64,000 nucleotides of DNA from Flammula alnicola (GCA_015499995.1 JADNRV010000177.1:1-64000), one strand, 5' to 3'. Positions 47,630-61,600 are shown, counted from the stretch's first letter. Notes: generated from the sequence alone by a model not told the origin. Translations and numbers: made by a program.

Positions 47630-47970
47630 TGTACAGTACTTACCTGCTTGTATTATGTCCTTGTTGTGTTCCATAAAACGTATTTTATCCTATTACCCTC
47701 TTTTTTCTCCCTGTTTTATTTTTCCGATCAAAGGTTTGAAATCGTATCACACAGTAAGGGGTTTTGAATCATTGTAATGTCATTGCAGTCGTTTAAGGTA
47801 CATGAGTACATGAGAATGTAGAGGTTATGCAGTTATCGCCCAAAAAAGTGATGAGTGAGTGAATGAAGAACGTGAAGGGAATAATAGTTATGCTAAAAAG
47901 TGAAGGGCATTTCAAATGATACAGTGGTATGCGTAAAAAAAAGTCATTATCTACAGCGCCGAACGGGCGT
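47630..47970. other. Convergent intergenic region
   Basis: Shared 3' flanks of PRP19 (+) and the OPT transporter (-). No gene seen. Confidence 0.4.
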
Positions 47971-50765
47971 CTAAGACCAGGTAGAGGGCCCAACGAAACC
48001 CGATGCGGGTAGAGGCTTAAATGGCATGCCGTTCGCATCCGCTGTATTCATCCATACACTGCGAAGAAAGAAAGAGAGATCAGCAATTGTTGGAGCTTGC
48101 GGACGACGAATAGAGAGAGACTCACGTATTGCCCCACCAGTTGAGCTGAATGCCGCCCGTTTTGGCCAATCCCAATGCGAAGAAGATCACAATCGTAGAA
48201 AGCGCGACGCCAGCGTCGAGAGCTGCAGAGAGGATGTAGTTGTATCGCATCCACCATCTGAAGTGGAAACGGCGGATGACGTAGTTGAAGATGAAGCCCC
48301 AAAGCACCCAGGAGATGTAGTTGATTCCAGAGGCGGGTGGCATGGCACCGAGGCCGGCGAAGAACACAGGGACGTTGATGTAGCGCCAGATGGACAGAGG
48401 CCATTTACGAGCGGCAAGGTAGAAGGGGATGGGGGCGAGGATGCCGATGGGGAAGAACCAGAGCAAGCCAGAGTATCTGAATCGCAAAATAGTAAGTGAC
48501 TGGATTTTTGGGAAGATAGAAGTGAAACTTACGGAGCTCCAGGGCTGAAGAGACGACGCGGTCCGACAGCTCCCCAGATGACAGACGCAGTCGCAAATGT
48601 AGTAGATCCTGGGCATATGAAGCCTTGCTTCTGTCCGGGCGTGCAGATATCTTCGATGTTGTTCAACATCCAGTCCTGGATGACAGTAACCCAAATGCAA
48701 GCAATGACGGCTGCGACAACCTGAACCGAGAACATCATGCGAGGAGGGACCTTCATGTAGTGTCCAAGCTTGAGATCGCCTGCAAAGTTGATGGCCTGGT
48801 TGCAAGTAATGAACGCGATCGTCTTGAAGCACACGTTGGCAATGGGGCGTCCAGGAAGCATGTAGCCGGCAATAAGTTCGTACATCACCTGCGTTGGCAC
48901 TTGCTGATTGGTGATAGCCTGCAACATGGAAAGGGGGATGGCGAGGATGAAGGATAAGAGGATACCGACAACGGCGGCCCAGATAGGCAGCTGGGTTGGG
49001 AAGATCTCGATGGAGATGCAGAAGAACGCAAAGGCGATGGCGCCAACGATGGCGTACCACCACATAGGGACTTCAGGGTAGTATTGCATGAGACGAGCGT
49101 GCACATCGCGTTCGTCCTTCAAGGTGTTACGGAAGCGACGGACGATATCCTTGCGGAACCACAAGAAGGTGTGGACGAAGACAGATGGGAATGCTGCGAA
49201 GGCGATACCGCATGCCAGGGCTTGCGTAGTGGAGATGAAGACTGGCGAATATGCCGCGTATTTGACAGGATCGAAAATGCCGTTAGTGATGATTTGCGAG
49301 GCCTGATACATGTTTCCAGTGTTATCGAAGGAGATAATGGCAGAAATCGGGAAGTAAGCTGCGTTCCAGACATTGGTGACTGAAATAGGGTTGTTAGACT
49401 CGGATAAAATGGAGTAGACATAATTGCTCACAGTAAAGAATGGGAGCAAAGATCCAAAACATGAGAATGAAGGCAACACCCGTGTTCATTTGCGACCACC
49501 ACTGTGAATCGTAAAATCAGAAACCGAAAGAATCTAAGCAAGCGAGAAGACGCACTGGTGTTACAAGAGGGCTGCCGATGAAAGCAATCATAGACCAGTC
49601 GAAAGTAAGGACGCTCATTCCCAAGCCGGTGTTCGTTCCGAACAACGCATTGACGACGACGTTGTTAGGAGCGATCCAGCATACCCAGTTGAACATGCTC
49701 AAGGCCGTGAAGAGATATCCCGGAACCCAATACCAAATAAAGCTACAGGCCATAGCGATGCAGAAGAAGCGTTCGCGGGTCATGTGGCCACGGTCGCGCT
49801 TGCCATAATTTTTGTGGAGGGTGTTGAACAAGGCGGAGTTGACCAAGGCGCCGGGCCAGATCATGCTTGATGGCCAAACGACGAATTGGCGCAACAAGCC
49901 ACCGAGGGAGAAACCGAGAATTTGGGAGCCGAGGGCGAGGAGCAATTGGAAGCTCATTGGAGTGTTCATGCCATAGAAAACGCGGGCGGTAAGGACGACC
50001 TCGGTCGAATAGGCACCTCCGACAACGACGTTGGCCATGACTGTAATGCAGACGTGCTCCTTGATGGAGAAGGGACCCGGGTTGAGCGACCAGACATAAC
50101 CGAAGGTGTTGAAACGTGTTGTGGGAAGGATAGCTGCAAGTCCCCGACCAAGAGGAAGACAGACAAGCTGGGCAACGATGCCAGTGAGGTAAACGGAGGG
50201 GTCTGATAAATTGTTGTGAGCACAAGGCGGACGAAGACATATAAAATGACGTACAGCGCATAGAGAAAATTTGATTCAAACCCGAACTCAAGAGAACGAA
50301 AATAATACCCAAGAACCACATGCGGAATGTGTTGACAGGCATCAATGGATCGTCAACGCTTGAGACTGAAGCTCGCACTTCTGGGTAGGGCGATTCACTG
50401 TTGCGCAAGGGGTCAGAAATAAAAATACCAGAAAGTGGACGCATAACTTACTCGTCAAAATCAATGGCGGTCGAATTTCTTGACTCCGCTCGTGAAGTTG
50501 AGTACCGATCAGAGTCCAGATGAGACTCGGCGTCGACGTCGGATGAAAGCCATTGCTTTCCGCCCTTCTTCTCTTCGGTTTTTTCGACAGAGACGAAGGA
50601 AGGAGGACGAGATAAGTTGTAATTGGGATCGTTCAAGTGCTCCATGACGAAGTCGACGTCCTCTGGAACGTCGGGAACATTGCGGACACGCATTTCATTA
50701 GCTTCGATTCCGTCGACAGATTGGAATCGCTCAGTCGAAGAAGTGTAAGGTCTAGCCTCTTCCAT
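47971..50765 (-). CDS. Oligopeptide transporter, OPT family
   Basis: Proton-coupled importer of small peptides or related compounds, such as glutathione, in the plasma membrane. The N-terminal 110 residues are cytosolic and Ser/Glu-rich (MEEARPYTSSTERFQSVDGI, then PEDVDFVMEHLNDP). The OPT signature is present as VWSLNPGPFSIKEHVCITVM. At least twelve hydrophobic segments follow, with family-typical VWPSSMIWPGALVNSALFNT, WYWVPGYLFTALSMFNWVCW and IAPNNVVVNALFGTNTGLGM. Also seen are ELIAGYMLPGRPIANVCFKT and FAGDLKLGHYMKVPPRMMFS. The end is MPFKPLPASGFVGPSTWS. Eight exons or so. The frame extends upstream of 50765, but the chosen start avoids a proline-rich leader of no family likeness. Confidence 0.93.
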
Positions 50766-53700
50766 GGCGAGGGTATGGTTGGACGTAGGTGGGGAATAAA
50801 ATGGAGGAGGACCGCAAGGGGAGGATGGCGGGATATCGAAACTAAATGGGACAGCCGTCTTTTTGAGGAGGAACGGCCTCAATCTCACGGGAAAGCCACA
50901 AGATTACATTTCGCAAAGAATCTGATTGATTCCGAGTTCGCAGGATAGAAGCCAGGAGGCGGATGTCCCGAAACAATTAGACAATAGTGGCCAATAACAA
51001 GTGATTTCCACCGCGGACGACTCGAGTCAGATGTAAACTTAGGGTCGCATCCATATTAATTTCCCATGGACCGTTGACTCGGAGGCCCGGTCATATTGCA
51101 CGAAATTGTGCTGTCCCATAGGCCCTATGAAACCTCTAACGAGGGGTTTATGGTCTCCGTAAACTGTGAAAAGAGAGGTATTAGAGGTCGAAAAACTCGT
51201 AGAAGAGTCGCGAACGCACCGCCATAGTGGGAAATATGATATGGAAGTCAGTTTGGCTCCGGGAAAGTGATATTGGGGTTATTGTCGTTATTGTGTTAGC
51301 GCACGATGAGAGTTCAAGAACGAACACACAGTTGCCGAGCGCGCTCCATTTTGGGATACTCTTCGATCAGCTGAGTTGACAGTTCTTTTTGTTCTCCCAA
51401 ATCCAATCGGCCCGATCAACCTATTACGTAACATTCAACTCGCATCCTGTGCCTGACGATATATATTCGAGCTACCAAATGTATCTTGCATCGAGCAATT
51501 GTCCTTTAGCCAAGAGCAACCTAGCCCTCTTCGACGTCGTAATTTACTTATTATCTACCCTTTTTCCCTTCTCGCTATTTCATATCCCGATTGTCGTAGT
51601 GAGGATCCGTTATTATGACTCCAGGACCTTTTCTCTCACTGCTGCCACGAGATCTATTTACAACATACAATATTAATATGCTCACCCAATCTCGACAACA
51701 GACGCGAGCAACACAAGAGCTCTGGATTCCCTCCACTCACGATTCGAAACAATTCCATCCGTAGCTGCGAAGTATCGGGAAATTGGAACATATATATGTA
51801 TCAAGCCATACGTACGCGTCTTATCTTATCTTGCTGCATTATGTCACGAAATATATTTTGGGTAGCCGGCGCTTGCCTGATTAATTCATTGGACATTCTT
51901 CATATTTCTGCTCTCAGGCATTCGTTAAGGCAGACTCTCCATTTTTACAAGCTGGATTGTGCTGTTGAGCGTTTGTACAGATGTACACCGTCTCAGAACA
52001 GCAGATCCACGCTCGCCACCGATCTTCATGCAGACGGTACCGGTCGCCAAGGTCGCCCTAGAAATGCACGCGCTGGTCTCACTTTTCTTGTACGTCCTTT
52101 CCAGCAGCAGTGCTGGGACCACTCCTTGATTCTTCAGTGCTCTGCGACAATTATTCCCTCTTTCATACCCTGTTCTTGGCTTATTGTCATTGGTCTTTTC
52201 AAACTGTTTCGTATGAAATTTTAGATCATTAGACCGACCATCTCTGCGGGTTTGCATAAGTCTGCACTACTGCAATCTAGGCAGTAGGCTACGTCGTTCG
52301 TGCATTTTTTGGTCGACTTGGAGTGTCTATTTTTTTTTTATCCTAAGAATGGATATTGAATCAATGCAGTGCCCAAGCTACTCGTTCTCGGATGAATTAT
52401 GGTATTTTGACGATGCCCCAGTTGCGCGCAGCTGCTCCGACTCGAACCTCCTCAATGATTTCACTACTTGCGTCATTAATATTGTCACAGAAAGCGTTGG
52501 CCACAGATCATTTTTTGAATATGCATCCTCCATTAGTATGGTCCATGTAGTTAGGTGCTCTGGTTTCCTCCTTCCTCCGATGAGTCCTTGTTGACGTGAC
52601 AGTTCATTTTCAATCAAGTTGAATGTGTGGCGTCGGCCAGTGATCAAACCATCTGACGCCGGTCTATCAAGCGCTAATTTGTGTCTCGGAGCTTGCCGAA
52701 CACGATCGATTGAAATGTCAGTTTGTATAAGCGCCCATGTCTCATCATCCAATTCCAACATTAATGACGCTCGGTATATAAGAAAGAAATATGAACCCCG
52801 TTATCTAGAGATAAGCTGCAATCATATTCATTCACACCAGGGCCGATGCTGGAACGCTATCTCTATGGCAGGGTTTGCGTCTATAAGAAGAGCGTTACGA
52901 TATACGTATCTCCAGTCCAGAGATATTCGAAAGTCAAGACTTTGGTTATACTGCTCGACTCTTTTTCTTGCCGCTATGCCACTTTACATCTCCTTAGATA
53001 ATAGATAGCCTAGAAAGGCCCGGCCTTTCCTTCAATAACCTATTGACAATTGACGAAATTGTAACAGGGAACTTTCCTGTTCTAAACTAGCCAGATGAAT
53101 CAGACGAAGAACTCCGTATGAGTGAGTGGGCGTGTCCCATAAGACAAACTTGAATTAGAATTGGATATAAAAAATGAAATTGTAAGCAGTCAAGTTAACA
53201 TGCCCGCTTGAATGTTGATGGTTATTAGAGCTAAATTGGGCGCATGTCCGTCATGGAGGTCAAGAGATATGATTCGAGCACTCCCTCACTATTACCCTCG
53301 TCGACTTCGACCAATATTAATGTACATATTGATCTCTGACGGTGATATATCACACAAAACACAAGCCCTCATGGAAGTTGCCGGGATTCGCTTGCTGCCG
53401 ATTCGGCAAAATATGCTTATTTTGGTAAGTAGGAAGTTAAGTATGGCCGGACCGCTCACTCCGCCATGGTTGTTCCTCAGAGTGTCGCCATCATGTGCAT
53501 TGTAAACTTCGATCAGGTGAGCACGTAGGAATGGCGACTTGTAATGCCCAGTGCCAGTGAGGACTCATTTTCCGAATTCGAGAATGTCTAACACATTCTC
53601 ATACAGCTCCAGACAAGCTCCAGACAAGATGATCTGATGTGTTGGACTCAGTTCCGACGACGTACATAGTGGTACGACGAAACGCATATCCTGGAAAGTT

Positions 53701-54070
53701 GAATAAGTAATGTCAGACCCGAGGCTGGGTCTGCACCTCGGATGACTTTCAGTCTTGTTGCTACTGTGATCAGGATGGACCTCGAATTCCAAATCTAATG
53801 CAGGATGCTAATGGCTGAGCTGTTCTATGAAACTTGCCAAGTTCCCCCCCTTGGGTCACCCTATAATTAGCAGAGTATGAGCACCTCATACGAATGACAA
53901 GCCAATTTCGTCTATATTCTCCCAGTATGCGGCACGATTGCGTTTTCCGAAGCCTAAATGACGAGATCGCTATTTTTCAGGGCCCTTATATTAAATGACG
54001 CATTTCAGGCTTTTACAGTCACTGTACGAATCCCGTTTCCCAGAATAAGCCCGACGACCATTCACAAAAT
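50766..54070. other. 3.3-kb gene-poor region
   Basis: No gene can be supported. Open frames at 51796-52224 (+), 52378-52761 (-) and 53565-53792 (-) lack known domains. The last ends in VLDILEFGK, which resembles the LEILELGK end of the F-box relic further right; this is weak. A decayed element or lineage-specific gene cannot be excluded. Confidence 0.35.
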
Positions 54071-55473
54071 ATGTCTTCGACTTCCACCAGCACCGTTGCC
54101 GAGACTGCACAGGCTGTTGCCACCTTGAAGCTGAGCTCTCCCGAGGAAAAGAAGGAACCGGAATACCGCTATGCCCACCTCCTGCCCCACTTTTCTCAAG
54201 ATCGGTATCCCCCTCTCACTCCCTATGAGCACGTTGATCCTGGCCGCCGTGCACTTTCGCACCCCAACCCTCGTGCCTTCCTTGATGGCGCAACCAGCGT
54301 CGACGAACTCACCCCTGGCCTTGGGACAGAAGTAGTTGGAATCAACCTTGCTGAGCTTGATAGCACAGGTCGTGATCAACTGGCTTTGGAGGTTCGTCTT
54401 GGTCTTTTTTATATCCTCTCGATTCCTCCTAAATCCTGGAAATAGGTCGCGCGTAGAGGTGTCATCGTCTTCCGCGATCAGCAAGATTTTATTGACCGTG
54501 GCCCCGAATTTTATCGTCAATGGGGAAGCTACTTTGGCCGGTAAGCTGCCAGTATATACAGCTATTATAAGAAATGTTTGAACTAAAATTGACATTCGGA
54601 TCAGCCTCCATATTCACCCTACCTCTGGCCATCCTGCTGGGTATCCAGAAATCCATTTGGTGTACAGGTATGTATACCTTAACACTACCAGCCTCAATCC
54701 CATGCTAACAGCTCGACTTTCGTCAGAGATCTGAGCTCAAGTTTCAATTTCGAGAACGATGACTCTGTGACTCCCACCGTTTGGCACTCGGACGTTTCGT
54801 ACGAGCTGCAACCCCCGGGCCTTACTACCCTTTTCCTTCTCGCCCAACCGAAAACTGGTGGAGACACCATCTTCACCTCACAAGTATCCACCTTGAAGAA
54901 GCTTTCGCCACAATTCGTCGCCTTCTTGCGCACCCTAAAGGCAGTACACTCCGGCGTCGAGCAAGCAGAGTTCTCGCGGTCAGGCCGACGGGGCGGCATT
55001 GTGCGTCGGGACCCTGTGGAAAATGTCCACCCTGTTGTCAGGAGACATCCTGTGACTGGCGAGGAGGCTCTCTACGTCAACAGGCAATTCACGCGCCGCA
55101 TCGTGGGTCTCAAACGCGAGGAGTCAGGCATGTCCCATTTTACTTATTCTCACATCTATATTGCACAATATTAACGTCGTGCGTATCCAGAAACAATCTT
55201 GAAATTCCTGTACGATCACATCGACAAGAGCGCAGATAATCAGGTTCGTCTCAGATGGCGCCCCAACACTGTTGTTCTGTGGGATAACAGAGTCACTGCT
55301 CATGTATGTTCACATGCTTCGATCAATCGAAGAGTAGTCACTAATCTTAAGACCTCTTACAGTCCGCCATTGTTGACTTTAAGGAGACTGGTGAAGCTCG
55401 TCATGGTGCTCGGATCACTCCCCAAGCGGAACGTCCCATACCTGCCCTTGATGGTCTCGATCTGTCGTCATAG
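54071..55473 (+). CDS. TauD/TfdA-family 2-oxoglutarate dioxygenase
   Basis: Fe(II)/2-oxoglutarate dioxygenase related to taurine and alkylsulfonate dioxygenases; in fungi such genes release sulfite for sulfur nutrition. Motifs: ELTPGLGTEVVGINLAELDS, VARRGVIVFRDQQDFIDRGP, and LHIHPTSGHPAGYPEIHLVY. The iron site is TPTVWHSDVSYELQPPGLT (H-x-D). Then LAQPKTGGDTIFTSQVSTLK, YVNRQFTRRIVGLKREES and WDNRVTAH|SAIVDF (distal His). ARHGARITPQAERP carries the 2-oxoglutarate-binding Arg. Six exons, all junctions in frame; about 380 residues. No N-terminal targeting signal is seen. The substrate cannot be told from sequence alone. Confidence 0.92.
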
Positions 55474-55670
55474 GATTAATCACCTGTATTATTGAATTTA
55501 CCGGAAAACGTGTGCTTGCCTCAGCTTGAAAGCCCTTGGCAAATTCTAAGATACATGTACGCCGTCATGGACATTCGGCACTATATCCTTGTATTGGACT
55601 TTGCAATCTAAGTCCGATGAAAGTGATTCATGAAATGATCTCTGTAATTGACAAGAAAGAGCCGCCTAAC

Positions 55671-57150
55671 TCACTGCTGCTTTTCTCGGAGAGACTGGTG
55701 CAGGTTGAGGTATGTGTTATGGTTGGTCATAGACTTTTCCAGCAGGTCTGCAGAGAAATTACAGATCTTGATAGATTTGCCAAGTTCGAGAATTTCCAGG
55801 AAACGTGGTATCATCTCCGTTTCGATAGGATGAACGACTTCCTTTTCAAATTCGATATCCCCCTTCCTTAGCGAAGATTGAAGAGGAGGCCCTAATGAAT
55901 AGTCTTCAGCATTGCAACTTGACAAGGAGTCGGAAATAGACGTACTGGGATCCAAATGGGTGCCGCTACCCATCAGTGTTTCAATGAAAAGGTCTAACTA
56001 TCAGTGAATTCTAGTATTTCCAATTTCGCGAGGATATGTTCATTCACTTGGGCTGAATGACCCATATACATACGCTCGAATATACGATCCGTCAGGATTG
56101 GGTTGCAACATGCGGATGTCGTTAAAGACAGTTTCTTGAGTGAAGGCACTTTTCCCATGAGGTTTAAGAACTCGTCGCCCGTGTTGAAAGGATTGCCGAG
56201 TGATAAACGAGCATCCCGAACGCTCCAAAAGATATATGAGCGCATCGGTTTCAAATTGTGTATGCCTCCCGTTATAGGTGTAAATCTCCAGAACGGAAAG
56301 AACAAGCTTGCTGAAAAGAGGAGTCAGTGTTACAAAGGGTCCACATCCAAGCTCTAGGAATTTGAGTGACGACAAGGTGACAGGGGGATAAGTCGACATG
56401 TTATCGGAAGGTACGACGCCAGGAAAGATGCAAGACATTAGTTGTGGAGTCCGACGTAGAATTTCCAAACATTCGGTTGGAGAGAGTATCGATGCATAAA
56501 TGTGTGTGATTCCATCCCATTGAAGCCGTAAGCAGACAAGATAAGTATGCGAGATATGGAGATTCTGGAGACGAGGGGTAGATTTTAAATGCAAGACCTG
56601 CATGTTTCTAACTCGCTGCCCAAGACGAGGCCCGATATACAGAGATTCAAATTCAAAATAATTGCTTTCCTCTGCGTAAAAATCTTGAAACCCTGCGTCA
56701 AGGCTGTGAGCCGAAGGGATATTGGGAGTTGGCCTGAACGGGAGAGCCATTCCTTGGTCAGTTCCATAAGGAACGTATGATCTTGCCTTGTTGAAAGGTG
56801 TAAGTGTAGCAAGTCCATATCGAAGAGGTCGACCAGGCGATATCCTCCAAGTTCTGCATATCGATCCAAGAAGGAATGGAACGCATATATCGAATATTTC
56901 TGGATTGTACAGGTTGAAGTCGGGTATGCAGCAGGTAAATGTGCGCTCGATGATCTCGGGAGGAAGGAGGCTGATCATTGGGCTTTCAACTTCGTGTTCA
57001 AAGGACGTCGCCTCTTCGATAGGTCAGCCAGCAGTACTTGGACTCGGGCAACGGCTGCATCGAGTTCGCTGGGCTCTATATTTGGATCGCTTGTATAGTC
57101 GCCTTTGAGCATTTTGCGACATAGGGATTCGAGTTGGTAGAGATCGCGCT
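55671..57150 (-). pseudogene. F-box protein gene of the agaric type, frameshifted
   Basis: From right to left, fragments follow the usual agaric F-box order. These are a coiled N-terminus (DAAVARVQVLLADLSKRRRPL), the F-box (MISLLPPEIIERTFTCCIPD ... GSICRTWR), DIAWSTSSIWT, then LHLSTRQDHTFLMELTKEWL and SRSGQLPISLRL. LRR-like parts follow (SPTECLEILRRTPQLMSCIF; GDEFLNLMGKVPSLKKLSLT). These sit in three different frames with at least four frame changes and no splice sites that would explain them. The tail at 55671-55973 (FLEILELGKSIKI) may belong too. The family expands rapidly in agaricomycetes, so a dead copy is expected. Confidence 0.6.
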
Positions 57151-57477
57151 TCAGGTTCTTGGTGTCGATAAACGGGAGGTATGAATGCTCTTGCTATTGA
57201 GAACTTCTAGCCGACAGGATAGCATTTTAGGAACATTTGTCGAAGAACAAATGTTCTGTAAACACAAACCTGAAGCTGTTGGAGAGTTAGATAGGACGTT
57301 GACTTTGGAGAAGGCTCAAGGTGAAGTTAGAGTCGCGACTCGCAATGGTTGGCCGTTGTACATATTGATTTCGGGAGCTGATATCCACTGATCCGGGGTT
57401 GTCGACCCCGTAATGGTACTCCGTGAACTTTTCACCGACCTTCCTCCTGTCCCTCATTTGAGCTTCCCATTAAAGCG
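57151..57477. other. Intergenic, F-box relic / MTQ2
   Basis: MTQ2 promoter region. No additional gene seen. Confidence 0.35.
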
Positions 57478-58470
57478 ATGATACCCACCCCAGATCTGTC
57501 ACATCTTACAAGAGACGATTACGACCAAGTGTACGAACCAGCAGGTAACTCATCGAATCCATTTCTTCCACCGGTTCTAGTTTTGAAATGCAATGGGTTG
57601 ATCAGAGGACACCTTTCTATTACTCGACGCGTTAGAAGAAGACGCAGAAAGCCTGAAATGCTTAAAACCGTCTGTATGTCTCGAAGTGGGGTAAGCGTGG
57701 TACCTACTTCTTATATGCGCAATTTTCTGACTGAGAATCCAGCTCAGGATCGGGCTGCGTGACTAGCTTTATCGGCGGGATTCTGGGCCCATCCGTACGT
57801 GCGTTTTCTCTTTATAGTGGAATAGATATTGTTGAAAGTAACCTATTCATCAGTGTATCTTTGCACGGACATCAATCCCCGTGCTTGTCGATGCACCCGA
57901 CTAACTGGTCTCCAAAATCAGGTGAGTGATGGAGTTTTTGCGTGCTGGCGTCATCTCATTTTCTGCGCAAATCAGGTGGATATCCACGTTGTGAATGGGT
58001 CGTTGGCTACTCCTTTTCAGCATCGGCTGGCCCGTAAAATAGACATAATCATATTCAACCCACCATACGTGCCGACGTCAGAAGAAGAGGCATTGGGTGC
58101 CCAGACACTCGGAGACTTAGGAGGCGCTTGGGCAGGAGGTTCAGATGGCATGCAAATTACGAACATCCTTCTGAACCGCATCGAGGTATTTCCGCACCAC
58201 ATCAGTTGCATTTCATGATCCAAAGAGAGTATCTTGCAGGCCTTACTATCACCAACCGGCCGTTTCTACCTTGTCGCATTGAAGCAAAACGACATAACGC
58301 AAATCATACGACATATGCAAGAATCATACCATCTGAAGGGAGAAGTATGCCTTCAATCTGTTTTGATTTCTCAATGCTTATTTTCTTGGTAGATTGTTCT
58401 GCAACGCCGCGCAGGTCGAGAGCATTTATTCATTATCCGTTTTACACGCGATAACCAATCGAATCCATGA
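57478..58470 (+). CDS. MTQ2: eRF1 glutamine N5-methyltransferase (HemK family)
   Basis: Methylates the Gln of the GGQ motif in release factor eRF1, with TRM112 as partner. Start MIPTPDLSHLTRDDYDQVYE. Spliced frame: PA|EDTFLLLDALEEDAESL, VCLEVG|SGSGCVTSFIGG (SAM-binding loop), VYLCTDINPRACRCTRLTGL and VDIHVVNGSL. The substrate motif is IIIFNPPYVPTSEEEALG (NPPY). Then GAWAGGSDGMQITNILLNRI, LLSPTGRFYLVALKQND and a short last exon IVLQRRAGREHLFIIRFTR. Six introns; all phases agree. About 225 residues, the normal length. Confidence 0.92.
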
Positions 58471-58657
58471 ACCTCGACAAAATGAGAAGCATGCGAACAA
58501 AGTCGACTGCAAAAACACAAATTACTGCATGTGTAGAACTACAAATGAAAATCCCAGCGAAAAAAAAGGAGAAAGAACATGACCAAATAAGATTGAGAGT
58601 AAGTAGATAATTTCGAAATAACGAGTGTCAGTTGATAAAGATGATTTTGAATAGGCA

Positions 58658-61600
58658 TCACTCGTCGCTATCATTTGGACGGCGTCCTCGAAGACTGAAC
58701 CGTGAAGGAGAAGCGAAGGAGCTCCGCCTCTCTCCGGAATGGACCGAGGCAGCACTGCTGGTAGTGGGATTGGGATTGGCTGATGCATCGAACTCCAATC
58801 GTAATCGCATGAGACCGCCTTGTCGGAGTTCGATAAAGACATCGGCCGCTGAGACGCCTTGAGGTTTGATATGGCGCCAGATCTAAGGAAACGAAGCACC
58901 AGGTCAGGGAGATGCATTGAAAAAGAGCAGGAAAAACGTACATCTACTTCACCCTCGCCAATTTCCTTGTCCTTTCCGAGAGTTTTATGATCATGAATCC
59001 ACACAAAACATTTGGGTGTAAATACAGATGCTGCACAAGTAAACGACTCATTCCTGCAGTGGGCGTGTTTGAATATCAAGTCGACATAAATTAAAATATA
59101 GGAGAACTTACCATTCTGGACTGTTCGTCTTGCCAGTATGCTTGGTCTTATACTCCTTGTCGCCCACCCTAATGGTCGCATATGGCTTGACATCTTGATG
59201 AGGAAGATCCTTGGCATCCAAGATAGTAACCCGCAATGTTCCAGGTTCATGTGTCGCCACACTCGGGCCATTGAGAGCTTCCGTCGATGGAAAGGCCGCA
59301 GCTGCAACCCGCATATCGGGAGACACTCCGATGGGCTGAGAAGCTTGGCCAGTAGGTAGGTCGGGAGGTACACCCGCAGCCTCTTCCGGTTCCTTGTCTC
59401 GCTTAAAAACGCCAGTAACGCCATGGAAGACGCCTTTTCCTGCACTGGCAGGTAGACCTCCAAGCGACGTCATCGCTCGGCCAGCACTAGTGAACGTAGA
59501 CGTGTTCTTTCTCGATTTGGCGATAATTTCAGGCTGGAAGACGAATCGCAGGCGGATTTGGCCCTTGTCGCCATGTTTGTCGCTCACGAGATGAATCAAA
59601 CGTTCTTGGGCTTCGAATGGCTCCAGGTCGGCGAGCTCAATCTTTCCAGTACCTAAGCTCTTCGCCACTTCAATCTGATTCCAATCGAAAATCTCCAGAC
59701 TGAAGTCTGCCGCCACTCGTGAAGGCTAAATTTGGCCGTTAGATTCTGAATCAAGTTACACTTGTAGTTGATAAAGACGTACCACAGAGACCTCAAAGTT
59801 TTCATTCCATTCCGGAGTGAGAGTCTTCTTCTTTATTTGGGATTTGAACACCTTTTGACCATTCAACGTGAAGACCGCGTAAGGATCAGATTTTCCTACA
59901 AAAACATCAGCTACGATAAGAAAAAAGAACCGAAAGTTTCAACAAACCTCCTCGGTCGACACCACGGATTTCGCGACCGTCGACGAGTTCAACGCGAAGA
60001 ATACCTTGGTCTAACACAGAGATCAGACAACAAGGAAACAACATTTAGAGTCACACTTACTGTTCACGGTCTCTCTAGGTTCCAACTTTACAGGCACGGG
60101 GATATACCGAGCTTCGACCACCACAGTCGACACATTTCTCTCGAGATCATCTTTTAAAGTATACGTCTGCGGTCCGTTCTAGGAAAGTTATCCTGCAATC
60201 AATACCCGAACCAGTCTACTAGAGAACAAAGGGCGTACCAAGGTGGCCTGCAGGAATGCCTTGGCGTCGCCTTTCCACTCGGCGACGATCTCGTCCTTCT
60301 CACCTTCGTCGGCGTCGTTCAAGCGAAGCCAGACACGACCGAAATCAACCTCCTTCATGAACCCTTCGCCGACATAATCCCATTGGGCGTTCTTGCCGCG
60401 AGCCCTGACGGTGCTAAAGCAAGGCCAGTAGGCATCGTCGACGAGGACCTCAACCCGGGCCTTCTTCGCGACGCGGCCCGACATGATATGGAAGACGATG
60501 ATACCGGATTCTACGAACACAATTTCAGACCTTGTCAAAAACCAGGATCAGAATAGGAACTCACGTTGTTCCAGAAGTTCTTCATGAGTCATTACGATGC
60601 CCTTTTCTTCGGGTGCTGGCTTTTTCTCGCCGTTAGCACTTTTCAGCGAACCGTTCGTCTGGTGCGTTTCAGCAGTGGCAGCAGTTCCTGTAGTACCGGT
60701 AGTGTTTGTCGTATCGACAGTTTTCGCGCTCTTCATACTATCGAGCGACTTGGCATTCTTGGTGTGCTTCTGGACCGATGTCTCCGACGCAATCATCGTA
60801 CCCTCTGGTATGCCCTCGTCGGATGAAATTGAGGAGCCGCCATCTGACACATATCCGCCATCCTCATCCCGATCCTTTTGCTTAGCGAGTGTCTGGGCTT
60901 CGGTGTTCTCGAAGGGTTCCCATCTGGCATTGAGAGACGGGATGAACTCGGCGGTGTAGTGGAGAGTTCCCTTGACTCCTCCACCTTTATCAAGATGGAT
61001 AGAGTCGGTAGCAGTTTTGATGCCTTTGGACTGGAATGGGTAGTGAGGGTCTTCAGGAGATTCCACCGCAAGCTCAGATACATGAAGCTCGACCGAACCA
61101 AGAGAACGATCCTAGTGACATTCAATACCCGAAATTGACCAAAGGCAAACGGATCGACTCACTCGTGTCAGATTTTGATAGTCCATGCATTCAAGCAAGA
61201 GGGTCTCCTTCAACGTGTGAACTAACCAAAGAAACTTCAATGAATTTCAAACAAGATTCAACATCTTTCCTACCAGGAATATAGATAATCTGATCCCACA
61301 CAGGGTTCAAGTCTACATGTAACAACCGAAAAATTAGATTAAATGTACCAGAACAAAATTATTCACGCACTATTGTTGACAACCTCTGTTCTGCCCTTAG
61401 TAACATTCTGGACTTGCACTCGGACTAAGGATCGCTCTATTAAAAAGGTCGAACCCATCAGAAATTCCATGGAAAAACACAAATACAATGGTCGCATACC
61501 TTGCCACCGAGAGTAGCTTCCACATTCCTATAAAAGACCGATCAGAAACCCGGTACCAAACCAAAAGAAGAAACTAAAAAAACATACTTGACATCAGCAG

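Noticed and set aside
51796..52224. 142-residue plus-strand frame
   Set aside because: No domain, no splice support and codon use not like neighbouring genes.
52378..52761. 127-residue minus-strand frame
   Set aside because: Composition is plausible, but there is no family likeness and no promoter or splice context.
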